A stretch of DNA of 64,000 nucleotides from the NCBI GenBank assembly GCA_035485275.1, contig DATHOE010000034.1, positions 124,001 through 188,000 of the forward strand, given 5' to 3'. A model generated the notes under the pieces. The model saw only the letters and a list, made by a program, of their open reading frames with translations, searched no databases and had not been told where the DNA came from. A program made the position numbers and the translations under genes. This document shows positions 42,511 to 50,232 of this stretch, piece after piece (the stretch's first letter is position 1; the number at the start of each line of letters is the position of its first letter). Origin of the DNA: DAIDJD01 sp035485275. Its GTDB lineage: Bacteria > Oederibacteriota > JAJYGY01 > DAIDJD01.

Positions 42511-44409
42511 ATGTCCATCAAAGTCCGCTACAACGGCCTCGAAATCGACGGCAACCTCCTGCCCCTGTTTTCCGGCGCATTCCACTATTGGTCCTCGCCC
42601 CGCGGCGAATGGCCGGCCATTTTCGACCAGATCAAGGGCCTGGGCTTCCACGTGGTGGAGACCCCGGTGCCCTGGTCCCTGCACGAGCTGGCCGAAGGGG
42701 ACTTCGATTTCGGGCGGGTGGATCCGGACAAGGATCTCGACGCCTGGCTGGGGCTGGCCCATCAAAAGGGCTTCAAGGTGCTCCTGCGCCTGGGGCCCGG
42801 CGCGGCCGGGGCGCCGGGCCGAGGCTGGCCCCAGCGCATCCTGGCGGACGGCTCCATGGCGGCGCTGGACGGCCGCGGGGAGGCGGTGCTGGAGGACGGT
42901 TTCCCCGTGCGCAGCGCCGCGGACGAGCGCCTTTTCGGGGCTTTTGACGGATTTTTGGGCGCCCTGGCGCCCCTGGTCGGGAAGCACCTGCACCCCCACG
43001 GTTCCGTGGTGGCCCTGCAGGTGGGCCACGAAGCGGGCGCCCCCGCCGCCCGCGGGGCCTATGCCATGGACTACAGCCCGGCCGCCCTGCGCCTGTGGAG
43101 CCACTTCCTTGATCTGAAGTACCGCCAGCTGTCCGCCCTCAACAAGGCCTGGGGGACCCGCTGGGCCTCCTTCGACGAGGCCGCGGCGCCCCGTGAAGCC
43201 CCGGCGCCGGGCGCCGGGCGCGAAGCCCTGCGCTGCGCCCTGGACTGGGCGGAATACCGGGAATACCGGATCCAGTGGTCCCTGGGCCGGCTGTCCGAGC
43301 TGTACCGCGAACGGGGCCTGGGCGTGGTGCCCTTCTACCACAATTTCCCGGGGCCCTGGACCACGCCCTTCAACGTGCCCGACATCGAAGCCGACGCGGG
43401 CATCGACTTCTGCGGATTCGACAGCTATCCCAGGGCCGACGGCGCCCTGCACGCGGCGGACCAGGCCCGCTACCTCAGCTCCAGCAGCCGCCTGGCCTAC
43501 GTCCCGGAGTTCGGGGCCGGCGGCGGAGCGGAGGTCCACGACCTGGCCAGCACCATGCTCGCGCCCCTCATGGGAGGGGCCCGCGGCCTCAACTTCCACA
43601 TGGCCGTGGATCGGGAAGGCTGGGGCGGCGCGCCCCTGGACGTCCACGGGGCCCGCAGGGAAGAGGTCGCCCAGCTCTTCGACCGCTTCAACGCCTTTTT
43701 GCGCGCGTCGGAGTGGCTGAAGGCCACGCCCCAGAACCAGGGGCTGCTCTTCCACGCGCGCGAAGCCCAGCAGCTGGAGGCCGCCCTGGAGGGGCAGGCC
43801 GCCGGCCCCACGCGCGCCTTCTACGGGGCCGCGCGGGCCTTTTGCGCGTCGCGGCACTACAGCTTTTCGCTGGCCGACGGCGCGGTGGGCCAGGACCGAC
43901 TGGCGCGCCACGCCTTCGTGCTGGCCACGGTCGCGGATTTCCTCGACGAAGGGGCGGCCCGCCGCCTGGCCCGCTACGCCGAGGAGGGGGGCCTGCTCGT
44001 GCTGGGCCCGGAGCGGCCGGTCTTCAACGCCCGCTTCGAGGCACTGAAGGCCTTCGAGGGCGCCCAGCTCCAGGAAGGCCAGCCCCTCGCCTTCGGCGAC
44101 GGGCGCATCCTGTGGCTGAAGGACTTCGACGCGGCCGCGGTGGCGGCCTTCCTGCGCAAGGCCAAGGTCTTCGCCGAGACGGAATTGAGCGACCCGAGCC
44201 TGGAGCTGGCCAGCCACAAGAGCGGCGGCCGGCTGCTGCTCTTCGTGCGCAACCCGCACGCCGCCGAGCGCCAGGCGAGGGTGCTGCGCGAAGGCAAATT
44301 CGTGCTCAAGCCGCTGTGGGCCAGCGGGAAGTTCCTGGGAGCGGTGGAGGAGCGGGAGGTGGTCCTGGCGCCGCACGAAATCAAGGTCTGGGAAGTCATT
44401 CCCGCCTGA
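42511..44409 (+). CDS. GH35-like beta-galactosidase family protein (clan GH-A), likely cytoplasmic
   Basis: The 632-residue protein has the GH35/GH42-like N-terminus FSGAFHYWSSPRGEW, then GFHVVETPVPWSLHE and EGDFDFGRVDPDKDLDAWL. The putative acid/base Glu174 is in VALQVGHEAG, where the usual Asn-Glu is His-Glu. The putative nucleophile Glu333 is in AYVPEFGAGGG. The C-terminal half has a beta-galactosidase trimerisation-like segment and a beta-sandwich tail. No signal peptide is seen. It would hydrolyse beta-galactosides or related glycosides if active. The gene follows the secreted repeat protein on the same strand. Confidence 0.78.
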   Translation: MSIKVRYNGLEIDGNLLPLFSGAFHYWSSPRGEWPAIFDQIKGLGFHVVETPVPWSLHELAEGDFDFGRVDPDKDLDAWLGLAHQKGFKVLLRLGPGAAGAPGRGWPQRILADGSMAALDGRGEAVLEDGFPVRSAADERLFGAFDGFLGALAPLVGKHLHPHGSVVALQVGHEAGAPAARGAYAMDYSPAALRLWSHFLDLKYRQLSALNKAWGTRWASFDEAAAPREAPAPGAGREALRCALDWAEYREYRIQWSLGRLSELYRERGLGVVPFYHNFPGPWTTPFNVPDIEADAGIDFCGFDSYPRADGALHAADQARYLSSSSRLAYVPEFGAGGGAEVHDLASTMLAPLMGGARGLNFHMAVDREGWGGAPLDVHGARREEVAQLFDRFNAFLRASEWLKATPQNQGLLFHAREAQQLEAALEGQAAGPTRAFYGAARAFCASRHYSFSLADGAVGQDRLARHAFVLATVADFLDEGAARRLARYAEEGGLLVLGPERPVFNARFEALKAFEGAQLQEGQPLAFGDGRILWLKDFDAAAVAAFLRKAKVFAETELSDPSLELASHKSGGRLLLFVRNPHAAERQARVLREGKFVLKPLWASGKFLGAVEEREVVLAPHEIKVWEVIPA

Positions 44410-44430
44410 GGAATTTGAAGGGGTCCCGCC

Positions 44431-44997
44431 ATGCTGTCCCAGCGCTGCGTCCTTGAAGACCTCGATGTCGCCCAATGGAAGCGGCTGGCCGGACTCCTGG
44501 GCCTGCCCTGGGAGCGCATGGAGCGCTTCGCCGCCAGGATGCTCCCGCCGTCCTGCGTCTTCGTGCTGGGCGTGTTCGACGGCGACGCGCTGTGGGCCAG
44601 CCTCTTCATCCAGTTCCAGGACCACGCCATCGTGGCCGTGAGCAGCAGCGCGGCCCTGGATCCCGAGGACGTCGCGGAAGTGGTGGGCCGCGACCAGCAC
44701 CCCTTTTTGCTGGCTGCCGTGGCCAACCGCTACCGGCGCCCGGCCTTCGGCTGGTTCTGCCAGCGGCCGGATTTCGAGGAATGGATGCGCGCGGCCACGG
44801 TGTCGGACAAGGACACGGTCTTCCAAAAGGCCCTCATGGCCGGGCGCGCCACCTTCGACTTCAACATCCTGCTGGACCGCGGGCTCACGGTGCTGGGGCC
44901 CATCAACCCCGGCGAGGCCGCCGTGGCAGGCTCGGACCGCGAGGCCAACCCGCGGACCCGCACGCCGGGGCCGGACCAGGGCGGGGAAGGCGGCTGA
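44431..44997 (+). CDS. Hypothetical protein
   Basis: The 188-residue protein has no recognised family. It has a mixed alpha/beta look (SCVFVLGVFDGDALWASLFIQF, then ALDPEDVAEVVGRDQHPFL) and FGWFCQRPDFEEWMRAA, and ends with a Pro/Gly/Arg-rich tail. There are no membrane segments or signal peptide. It lies 21 bp after the GH35-like gene and before acylphosphatase, so it may be co-transcribed. Codon use and G+C match the neighbours, so a real gene is likely. Confidence 0.65.
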   Translation: MLSQRCVLEDLDVAQWKRLAGLLGLPWERMERFAARMLPPSCVFVLGVFDGDALWASLFIQFQDHAIVAVSSSAALDPEDVAEVVGRDQHPFLLAAVANRYRRPAFGWFCQRPDFEEWMRAATVSDKDTVFQKALMAGRATFDFNILLDRGLTVLGPINPGEAAVAGSDREANPRTRTPGPDQGGEGG

Positions 44998-45021
44998 TGT
45001 TTTCGCCCCGCGGGCGCGGCC

Positions 45022-45297
45022 GTGCCTGAGCGCACCGTCCTGGTCTCCTACCGGGGGCGGGTGCAGGGCGTGGGCTTCAGGGCTACGGTCCGCCGCCTGG
45101 CCGCCGATTTCGACGCGCGCGGTTGGGTCAAGAACGAGGCCGACGGCAGCGTCAGCCTCATCGCCACCGCGGACGCGGCCGCCCTGGACCGCTTCCTCCA
45201 GGCCATCCGCACAGGGCGGCTGGGCGCCTGCATTGAGAGGGAAGAGGTGGAGGACGCGGCCCCTTCGGTGGAGCGCGGTTTCGACATACGGTATTGA
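45022..45297 (+). CDS. acyP: Acylphosphatase
   Basis: This small cytosolic hydrolase of 91 residues cleaves acyl phosphates such as carbamoyl phosphate and 1,3-bisphosphoglycerate. It has the family signature VSYRGRVQGVGFRATVRRLA, with the phosphate-binding loop G-R-V-Q-G-V-G-F-R and the catalytic Arg, and GWVKNEADGSVSL with the catalytic Asn. Length matches the family (about 90). The start is GTG at 45022, since the signature follows at the expected distance. It follows the hypothetical gene by 24 bp. Confidence 0.93.
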   Translation: MPERTVLVSYRGRVQGVGFRATVRRLAADFDARGWVKNEADGSVSLIATADAAALDRFLQAIRTGRLGACIEREEVEDAAPSVERGFDIRY

Positions 45298-45317
45298 GGG
45301 GGCTTCCTCGCCCCGCG

Positions 45318-45346
45318 TTGACTTTGCCTGGGGCGCGGCCTACAGT
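45318..45346 (+). promoter_or_regulatory. Sigma70-like promoter of the riboflavin operon
   Basis: TTGACT (45318-45323, 5 of 6) and TACAGT (45341-45346, 4 of 6) are separated by exactly 17 bp, about 65 bp before ribD. No FMN riboswitch motif is seen between it and ribD. Confidence 0.5.
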
Positions 45347-45409
45347 GTCCTGGCGGTCGCGCCGGACGGCTTTTTTGGGCCCTGCCGGCCTTTTCATGGA
45401 TAAGGCCCG

Positions 45410-46519
45410 ATGACCCAAGCCCATCTTTCCGCGGACGAACGCTTCATGCGCCTGGCCTTGAACGAGGCGCGCAAAGGCGAATTCAGGACCTGGCCCAACC
45501 CCTGGGTCGGGGCCGTGCTGGTCAAGGCCGGCAAGGTCGTGGGCCGCGGCTGGCACCGCGGCGCGGGACTTCCCCACGCCGAAGCCGAGGCCCTGCGCGC
45601 CGCCGGAAACAAGGCCAAGGGTTCCACCCTGTACGTGACGCTGGAGCCCTGCGCCCACTACGGACGCACGCCTCCCTGCGCCATCGCGCTGGTGGAGGCG
45701 GGCGTCAAACGCGTGGTCGCGGCCTGCCCGGACCTGCACGCCCAGGCCGCCGGCGGACTGGACTACCTGCGCGCGCACAAGGTCGAGGTCGCCCCCTTCA
45801 CACTGCGCGAGGAGGCCGAAGGCCTGAACCGTTTTTTCCTGCACAGCGTAGGCAAAGGCAGGCCCTGGTTCACGCTCAAGGCGGCCGCCAGCCTGGACGG
45901 GCGCACGGCCACGAGCAAGGGCGAAAGCCGCTGGATCACCAGCCCCGGCGCCCGGGCCGACGCGCGCGCGCTGCGGGGCTGCTGCGACGCCGTGCTGGTG
46001 GGCGCCGGCACCGTGCTCAAGGACGAGCCCACGCTCATGCCCGAGGACAAGGGCTCCTTCGTCCCCTGGCGACTCATCTTGGATCCGCGCGGCCGGCTCA
46101 AGGGCACCGAGGGCGTCTTCAAGGACGAGTTCGCCCCGCGCACGGTGTGGTTCGCGGGCGTTTCCTCCTTCAAGCAGGCCCTGGAGGCCTCCCGCCACGG
46201 CGGCTCCCAGGTGCAGCCCCTGCATTCGGGCGGCCTGACGGGCGCGGTGCAGTCCGCCTTGGAGTGGATGCGGGGCCGCGACCTGCGGAGGGTGATGGTG
46301 GAGGGCGGCGCCGAGACCCTCGGCTCCTTCCTGAGCCTGGGCCTGGGCGAGGAGCTTTTCTTGTACCTGGCCCCGAAGCTGGAGGGCAGCGGGCTCGGCC
46401 TTCCGGTCTTCCTGGACCAGCACGAGCGCCCGCTGAAGGACTGGCCCGCCCTGCGCATCGCAGACGCCGCCATGGTGGGGCCCGACCTCAGGGTGCACGC
46501 CTTTTTCGACAGGAGTTGA
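45410..46519 (+). CDS. ribD: Bifunctional riboflavin deaminase/reductase
   Basis: The 369-residue enzyme performs two early riboflavin steps. The N-terminal zinc deaminase (about 1-150) has MRLALNEARKGEF, GLPHAEAEAL (His/Glu of the active site) and EPCAHYGRTPPCA (two zinc Cys). The C-terminal NADPH-dependent reductase (about 150-369) has FTLKAAASLDGRTATS, SRWITSPGARADARALR, DAVLVGAGTVLKDEP and VMVEGGAETLGSFL. Both domains are complete. It is the first gene of the plus-strand riboflavin operon and overlaps nothing upstream. Confidence 0.96.
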   Translation: MTQAHLSADERFMRLALNEARKGEFRTWPNPWVGAVLVKAGKVVGRGWHRGAGLPHAEAEALRAAGNKAKGSTLYVTLEPCAHYGRTPPCAIALVEAGVKRVVAACPDLHAQAAGGLDYLRAHKVEVAPFTLREEAEGLNRFFLHSVGKGRPWFTLKAAASLDGRTATSKGESRWITSPGARADARALRGCCDAVLVGAGTVLKDEPTLMPEDKGSFVPWRLILDPRGRLKGTEGVFKDEFAPRTVWFAGVSSFKQALEASRHGGSQVQPLHSGGLTGAVQSALEWMRGRDLRRVMVEGGAETLGSFLSLGLGEELFLYLAPKLEGSGLGLPVFLDQHERPLKDWPALRIADAAMVGPDLRVHAFFDRS

Positions 46520-46523
46520 TCTG
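46511..46523 (+). promoter_or_regulatory. Shine-Dalgarno deciding a CTG start for ribE
   Basis: AGGAG at 46511-46515 is 5 nt before CTG at 46521-46523. The downstream codons read Phe-Thr-Gly-Leu-Val, the nearly invariant riboflavin synthase N-terminus, whereas an in-frame TTG at 46533 and ATG at 46542 would delete it. Confidence 0.65.
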
Positions 46524-47108
46524 TTCACCGGTTTGGTCCAGATGTGCGTCAAAGTGGCGGCCTTGACGGCCTCGGAGCAGGGCACCCGCCTGCGGCTGGA
46601 GATCCCGGCCCATCTGCGTTTCCAGACCGGGGACAGCGTGGCCGTGAACGGCTGCTGCCTCACGGCCCTCCCGGGCCCCGGCGCGGCCTTTGACCTGAGC
46701 CCCGAGACCCTGGCGCGCACCTCGCTGGGGGCGCTGGCCCCCGGCCGGCGCGTGAACCTGGAGCGGCCCCTGCGCGCCGGCGACCAGGTGGGCGGCCACT
46801 TCATGGCCGGCCACGTGGACGGCCTGGCGGTCCTGAAGTCCATGGAGGCGCAGGGCGAGGGCGCGCAGTGGCGCCTGAGCGCCCCGGCCCATCTGAGCCA
46901 CCTGGTCGCCTCCAAGGGGAGCCTGGCCCTGGACGGCGTGTCCCTGACGCCCTTCGAGGTCTCCGGCGACGAATTCAGCGTGGCCCTCATCCCGCACACC
47001 CTGACGGCCACGAACCTGGGCGAGCGCAAGGTCGGGGACAGCTTGAACTTCGAGGCCGACATCCTGGCCCGCTATGTGCAGCGTCTGATGGAGGCCCGGC
47101 AGGCATGA
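46521..47108 (+). CDS. ribE: Riboflavin synthase, alpha subunit
   Basis: The 195-residue protein makes riboflavin from two lumazine molecules. It has two similar lumazine-binding halves: the first with MFTGLVQ, GDSVAVNGCCLT, LSPETLARTSLGAL and VNLERPLRAGDQVGGHFMAG, the second with HLSHLVASKGSLALDGVSLT and IPHTLTATNLGERKVGD. The start is a CTG codon at 46521, because only this start gives the MFTGLV N-terminus and a well placed AGGAG. It follows ribD directly and ends in an ATGA overlap with the next gene. This is a seldom-seen start codon in bacteria. Confidence 0.88.
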   Translation: MFTGLVQMCVKVAALTASEQGTRLRLEIPAHLRFQTGDSVAVNGCCLTALPGPGAAFDLSPETLARTSLGALAPGRRVNLERPLRAGDQVGGHFMAGHVDGLAVLKSMEAQGEGAQWRLSAPAHLSHLVASKGSLALDGVSLTPFEVSGDEFSVALIPHTLTATNLGERKVGDSLNFEADILARYVQRLMEARQA

Positions 47109-47593
47109 TGAAAATCGGGGAGATGACGGGCCAGGCTGCGGACCTGCCGGAGCCCAAGCGCCGGGTGAAGGAGCGCGGCACGGTGGGCGCGTCCAAGGAG
47201 CTCGGCGCCGCGCGCGCGGGCTCCCCGCCGGCCTTCGCGCAGGCCTTCGTCGACGCCAGCCAGGCCACCCTGACGCGCGCACTCGACACCATCATGGACG
47301 AGCTGGGACGCCAGGGAGAGAAACTGGCCGCCTCGCAGAACTTCCATGAGCTGGACAAGTACAAGACCCTGGTGAAGGAGTTCGTGCTCAAGGCGACCCA
47401 GGGGGCGGCCAAGCTGCGGGTGGTCGACGGCGGGGCGCAGGGCCGCCTGGGGAAGGTGCACGTCATTCTGCAGAAGGTCGACGACGCCATGGAGGCCCTG
47501 ACCCGCGAGGTGCTGGCCAAGCAGGCCACCCCCATCGCCATCCTGGCCCGCCTCGACCAGATCCGCGGCCTCCTCCTGGACCTGTACAAATGA
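47105..47593 (+). CDS. YaaR-like (DUF327) protein
   Basis: The 162-residue helical protein matches the DUF327/YaaR family: DTIMDELGRQGEKLAASQNF, LDKYKTLVKEFVLKA, and LHVI-type ending VHVILQKVDDAMEALTREVL. The first 45 residues are basic and probably flexible. No activity is known; in Firmicutes the family is near replication or stress genes. The ATG overlaps the ribE stop by 4 nt and the stop codon overlaps ribBA by 4 nt, so it lies fully inside the riboflavin operon, which is unusual. Confidence 0.72.
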   Translation: MMKIGEMTGQAADLPEPKRRVKERGTVGASKELGAARAGSPPAFAQAFVDASQATLTRALDTIMDELGRQGEKLAASQNFHELDKYKTLVKEFVLKATQGAAKLRVVDGGAQGRLGKVHVILQKVDDAMEALTREVLAKQATPIAILARLDQIRGLLLDLYK

Positions 47594-48837
47594 AAAAGCG
47601 CGCCCAATCCCCCCTGAGCAGCATCGCGCAGGCGGTCGCCGACCTGAAGCGCGGCCGCATGGTCATCGTCACCGACGACGAGGAGCGCGAGAACGAGGGC
47701 GACCTGGTCATGGCCGCGGAAAAGGCCACCCCCAAGGCGGTGTCCTTCATGGCCCGCCACGGCCGCGGCCTCATCTGCGCGCCGATGCTGGGGGAGCGCC
47801 TGGACGCCCTCGACATCAGCCACATGGTCGAGGAGCCGCAGGAAAGCTTCCGCACGGCCTTCACGGTGAGCGTCGACGCCCGCCGCGGCACGAGCACCGG
47901 CATCTCCGCCCACGACCGCGCCGAGACCCTGCGAGCGCTGGCGGACTCCCGCAGCCGGGCCCGGGATTTCAACCGCCCCGGCCACGTCTTCCCCCTGCGC
48001 TACCGCGAGGGCGGCGTGCTGGTGCGCGCCGGCCACACCGAAGCCGCGGTGGACCTGTGCCGCCTGGCCGGGCTCAAGCCGGCCGGCGTCATCTGCGAGG
48101 TCATGCGTGACGACGGCTTCATGGCGCGCCTTCCCGACCTGCTCAAATTCGCCCGCCGCCACCGCCTGAAGGTCGTCAGCATCGCCGACCTGATCCGCCA
48201 CCGCCGCGAGCACGAACGCCTGGTGCGCAAGGAGGTGGAGATCCCCTTCCCCACGCGCTGGGGCGTCTTCAACCTGCACCTCTACAGCAGCCTGGTGGAC
48301 GGGAAGCACCACCTGGCCCTGGTGAAGGGCAACGTCTCCGACGGCAAGAACGTGCTGGTGCGGGTGCACAGCGAGTGCCTCACCGGCGACGTCTTCGGCA
48401 GCCTGCGCTGCGACTGCGGGGAGCAGTTGAGCGCCTCCATGAAGCGCATCGAGGCCGAGGGCCGGGGCGTGCTGCTGTACATGCGCCAGGAGGGCCGCGG
48501 CATCGGCCTCCCCGCCAAGATACACGCCTATTCCCTCCAGGACCGCGGCTACGACACGGTCGAGGCCAACCTGAAGCTGGGCTTCAAGGCGGACCTGAGG
48601 GAATACGGCACCGGGGCCCAGATCCTTAAGGACCTCGGGCTCAGCACCCTGCGCCTGATGACCAACAACCCCCGCAAGATCGTGGGCCTGGACGCCTACG
48701 GCCTGCGCGTGGTGGAGCAGGTGCCCCTGGAGGTCGCGGCCAATTCCGTGAACGAAGCTTACCTGCGCACGAAGCGCGACAAGCTGGGGCATCTGTTGAA
48801 GAAATTGCCGGCGAAAAAAAAGAAGAGGCGGACTTAA
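47590..48837 (+). CDS. ribBA: Bifunctional 3,4-dihydroxy-2-butanone-4-phosphate synthase / GTP cyclohydrolase II
   Basis: The 415-residue protein supplies both starting branches of riboflavin synthesis. The DHBP synthase part (about 1-210) has IVTDDEERENEGDLVMAAE (catalytic acidic cluster) and SVDARRGTSTGISAHDRAET. The GTP cyclohydrolase II part (about 215-415) has RVHSECLTGDVFGSLRCDCG with the zinc Cys triad, MRQEGRGIGLPAK and MTNNPRKIVGL. Both domains are complete, and the tail is lysine-rich. The ATG overlaps the DUF327 stop, keeping it in the operon. Confidence 0.96.
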   Translation: MKKRAQSPLSSIAQAVADLKRGRMVIVTDDEERENEGDLVMAAEKATPKAVSFMARHGRGLICAPMLGERLDALDISHMVEEPQESFRTAFTVSVDARRGTSTGISAHDRAETLRALADSRSRARDFNRPGHVFPLRYREGGVLVRAGHTEAAVDLCRLAGLKPAGVICEVMRDDGFMARLPDLLKFARRHRLKVVSIADLIRHRREHERLVRKEVEIPFPTRWGVFNLHLYSSLVDGKHHLALVKGNVSDGKNVLVRVHSECLTGDVFGSLRCDCGEQLSASMKRIEAEGRGVLLYMRQEGRGIGLPAKIHAYSLQDRGYDTVEANLKLGFKADLREYGTGAQILKDLGLSTLRLMTNNPRKIVGLDAYGLRVVEQVPLEVAANSVNEAYLRTKRDKLGHLLKKLPAKKKKRRT

Positions 48838-49338
48838 ATGGGCATGGCGCGTCCGTCCTCCAAGGAAGGGCTTGAACTGAAGCCGGGTTCCGCGCGCGGG
48901 ATGAACATCCGCGTGGTGGTGGCCGCCTTCAACCGCGTCTACACCGCCCGCCTCCTGCGCTCGGCCCGCGCGCGGCTGAAGGCCCTGGGCGCGCCCAAGG
49001 CGCGCGTGGACTGGTGCGCCGGCGCCCTGGAGCTGCCGCTGGCCGCCCGCTGGGCCGTGCAGGACGCCTCGGTGGACGCGGTGCTGGCCTTGGGTTGCGT
49101 CATCCGCGGCGACACCAGCCATTACGACCTGGTTTGCCGGGGCGCGCTCGACGGCCTGCAAAGGGTGGGCCTGGACAGCGGCGTTCCGGTGCTCTTCGGG
49201 GTGATCACGGTGGAGAACGAGGAGCAGGCCAGGGTGCGTTGCGACGGCGGACCCCACGACGCGGGCCGCCACGCGGCCGAGGCGGCCGTGGGCATGGCCC
49301 TTCTCAGGCGGCGCGCGGCCGGCAAGGGGGGGCGCTAG
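48838..49338 (+). CDS. ribH: 6,7-Dimethyl-8-ribityllumazine synthase
   Basis: The 166-residue enzyme condenses the pyrimidine and DHBP products before riboflavin synthase. Family motifs are VVAAFNRVYTARLL (substrate-binding Phe-Asn), CAGALELPLAAR, LALGCVIRGDTSHYDLVC (catalytic His) and VPVLFGVITVENEEQA. It has an N-terminal extension of about 20 residues before the first strand; ATG 48838 directly follows the ribBA stop, while ATG 48904 would give a more typical length, so the start is uncertain. Confidence 0.93.
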   Translation: MGMARPSSKEGLELKPGSARGMNIRVVVAAFNRVYTARLLRSARARLKALGAPKARVDWCAGALELPLAARWAVQDASVDAVLALGCVIRGDTSHYDLVCRGALDGLQRVGLDSGVPVLFGVITVENEEQARVRCDGGPHDAGRHAAEAAVGMALLRRRAAGKGGR

Positions 49339-49339
49339 C

Positions 49340-49801
49340 ATGGGAGTACGCCACCGCGGCCGTGAACTGGCATTCCAGATACTGTTCCAGACCGACCAGA
49401 CCGGGGACAAGGTCAACGCGGTCATCGCGCGCTTCCAGGACCTGAAGCACGCCAACGCCGAGGCGGCGGCCTTCGCGGAGAACCTGGCCGTGGGGGCCTT
49501 CGGCAGCCTCGCCCTGATCGATCCGCTGGTGTCCGCGGCCGCGGACCATTGGAAGCTGGAGCGCCTGCTCAGCGTGGACCGGGCGCTTCTGCGGCTGGGC
49601 GCCTTCGAGCTTTCGCAGAACCCCGACACGCCCACGGAAGTGATCCTGGACGAGTGCATAGACCTGGCCAAGACCTACGGCGGCGAGGATTCAACGGCTT
49701 TCGTCAACGGCGTGCTGGACCGCCTGGCGCGCCAGCTGCGCCCGGCGGCCGCGGCCCAGCCCGGCCCGAAACGGCCCAAGGCCAGGGTGGGGAAGCGCTG
49801 A
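49340..49801 (+). CDS. nusB: Transcription antitermination factor
   Basis: The 153-residue helical RNA-binding protein assists rRNA antitermination with NusE. It has RHRGRELAFQILFQTDQTG at the N-terminus, LLSVDRALLRLGAFEL in the middle, and TPTEVILDECIDLAKTYGGEDSTAFVNGVLDRL, the defining C-terminal NusB signature. The last 20 residues are basic and disordered. It begins 1 nt after the ribH stop, a frequent ribH-nusB arrangement in bacteria. Confidence 0.95.
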   Translation: MGVRHRGRELAFQILFQTDQTGDKVNAVIARFQDLKHANAEAAAFAENLAVGAFGSLALIDPLVSAAADHWKLERLLSVDRALLRLGAFELSQNPDTPTEVILDECIDLAKTYGGEDSTAFVNGVLDRLARQLRPAAAAQPGPKRPKARVGKR

Positions 49802-49802
49802 C

Positions 49803-50159
49803 ATGCTCAGGCCCTGGGTTCCCCTGATCGCCCTGGCCCTCTTGATGGTGCTGGGCGGGCTCCTGGGGACGGGTTTTCTGGCCGCCCTGGGGGGCTGCCT
49901 CCTGGGAGCGGCCCTGGTCGGGGAGGCCCTGGCGAGGCTGGGCGCGCCCTGGGAAGGCCTGCGGGCCCGGCGCAAACGCCGCCGCAGCCTGGACTTGGCA
50001 TCGAAATTGGACTGGTCCGTGATCGACAATTCCCTGGCCAGGGAGCGGATCCAGAGGGACTGCGAGCGGCCCGAGACCCTGGGCGTCTGCACCGGAATGG
50101 AATGCCTGGTGTATAAGACCTGCAATTTCAACATTAAAAAGCCGCTGCCGGGTGCTTGA
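49803..50159 (+). CDS. Small membrane protein with C-terminal cysteine cluster (unknown)
   Basis: The 118-residue protein has two short hydrophobic segments (LIALALLMVLGGLLGTGFL and AALGGCLLGAALVGEAL), followed by a basic segment RARRKRRRSL and a helical tail with Cys-x12-Cys-x3-Cys-x5-Cys-like spacing (CERPETLGVCTGMECLVYKTC-type region, cysteines roughly at 87, 96, 101 and 107). The Cys pattern could bind a metal or form disulfides. It follows nusB by one base, so it is the last gene of the riboflavin operon. No family assigned. Confidence 0.65.
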   Translation: MLRPWVPLIALALLMVLGGLLGTGFLAALGGCLLGAALVGEALARLGAPWEGLRARRKRRRSLDLASKLDWSVIDNSLARERIQRDCERPETLGVCTGMECLVYKTCNFNIKKPLPGA

Positions 50160-50164
50160 GGGCA

Positions 50165-50193
50165 TTGACGGCATGCACCTGAACAGTTACTAT
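50165..50193 (+). promoter_or_regulatory. Sigma70-like promoter of the small secreted protein gene
   Basis: TTGACG (50165-50170, 5 of 6) and TACTAT (50188-50193, 4 of 6) are 17 bp apart. Predicted transcription begins near 50200, which supports the TTG start at 50233 and excludes an in-frame ATG at 50152. Confidence 0.5.
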
Positions 50194-50232
50194 CCACCCC
50201 GTCACCGTGTTCCGAAAACGGAGGGTTCCGTT

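Noticed and set aside
45298..45409. FMN riboswitch before ribD
   Set aside because: The 112-bp gap holds a promoter-like pair but none of the conserved RFN-element stem sequences that I can recognise.
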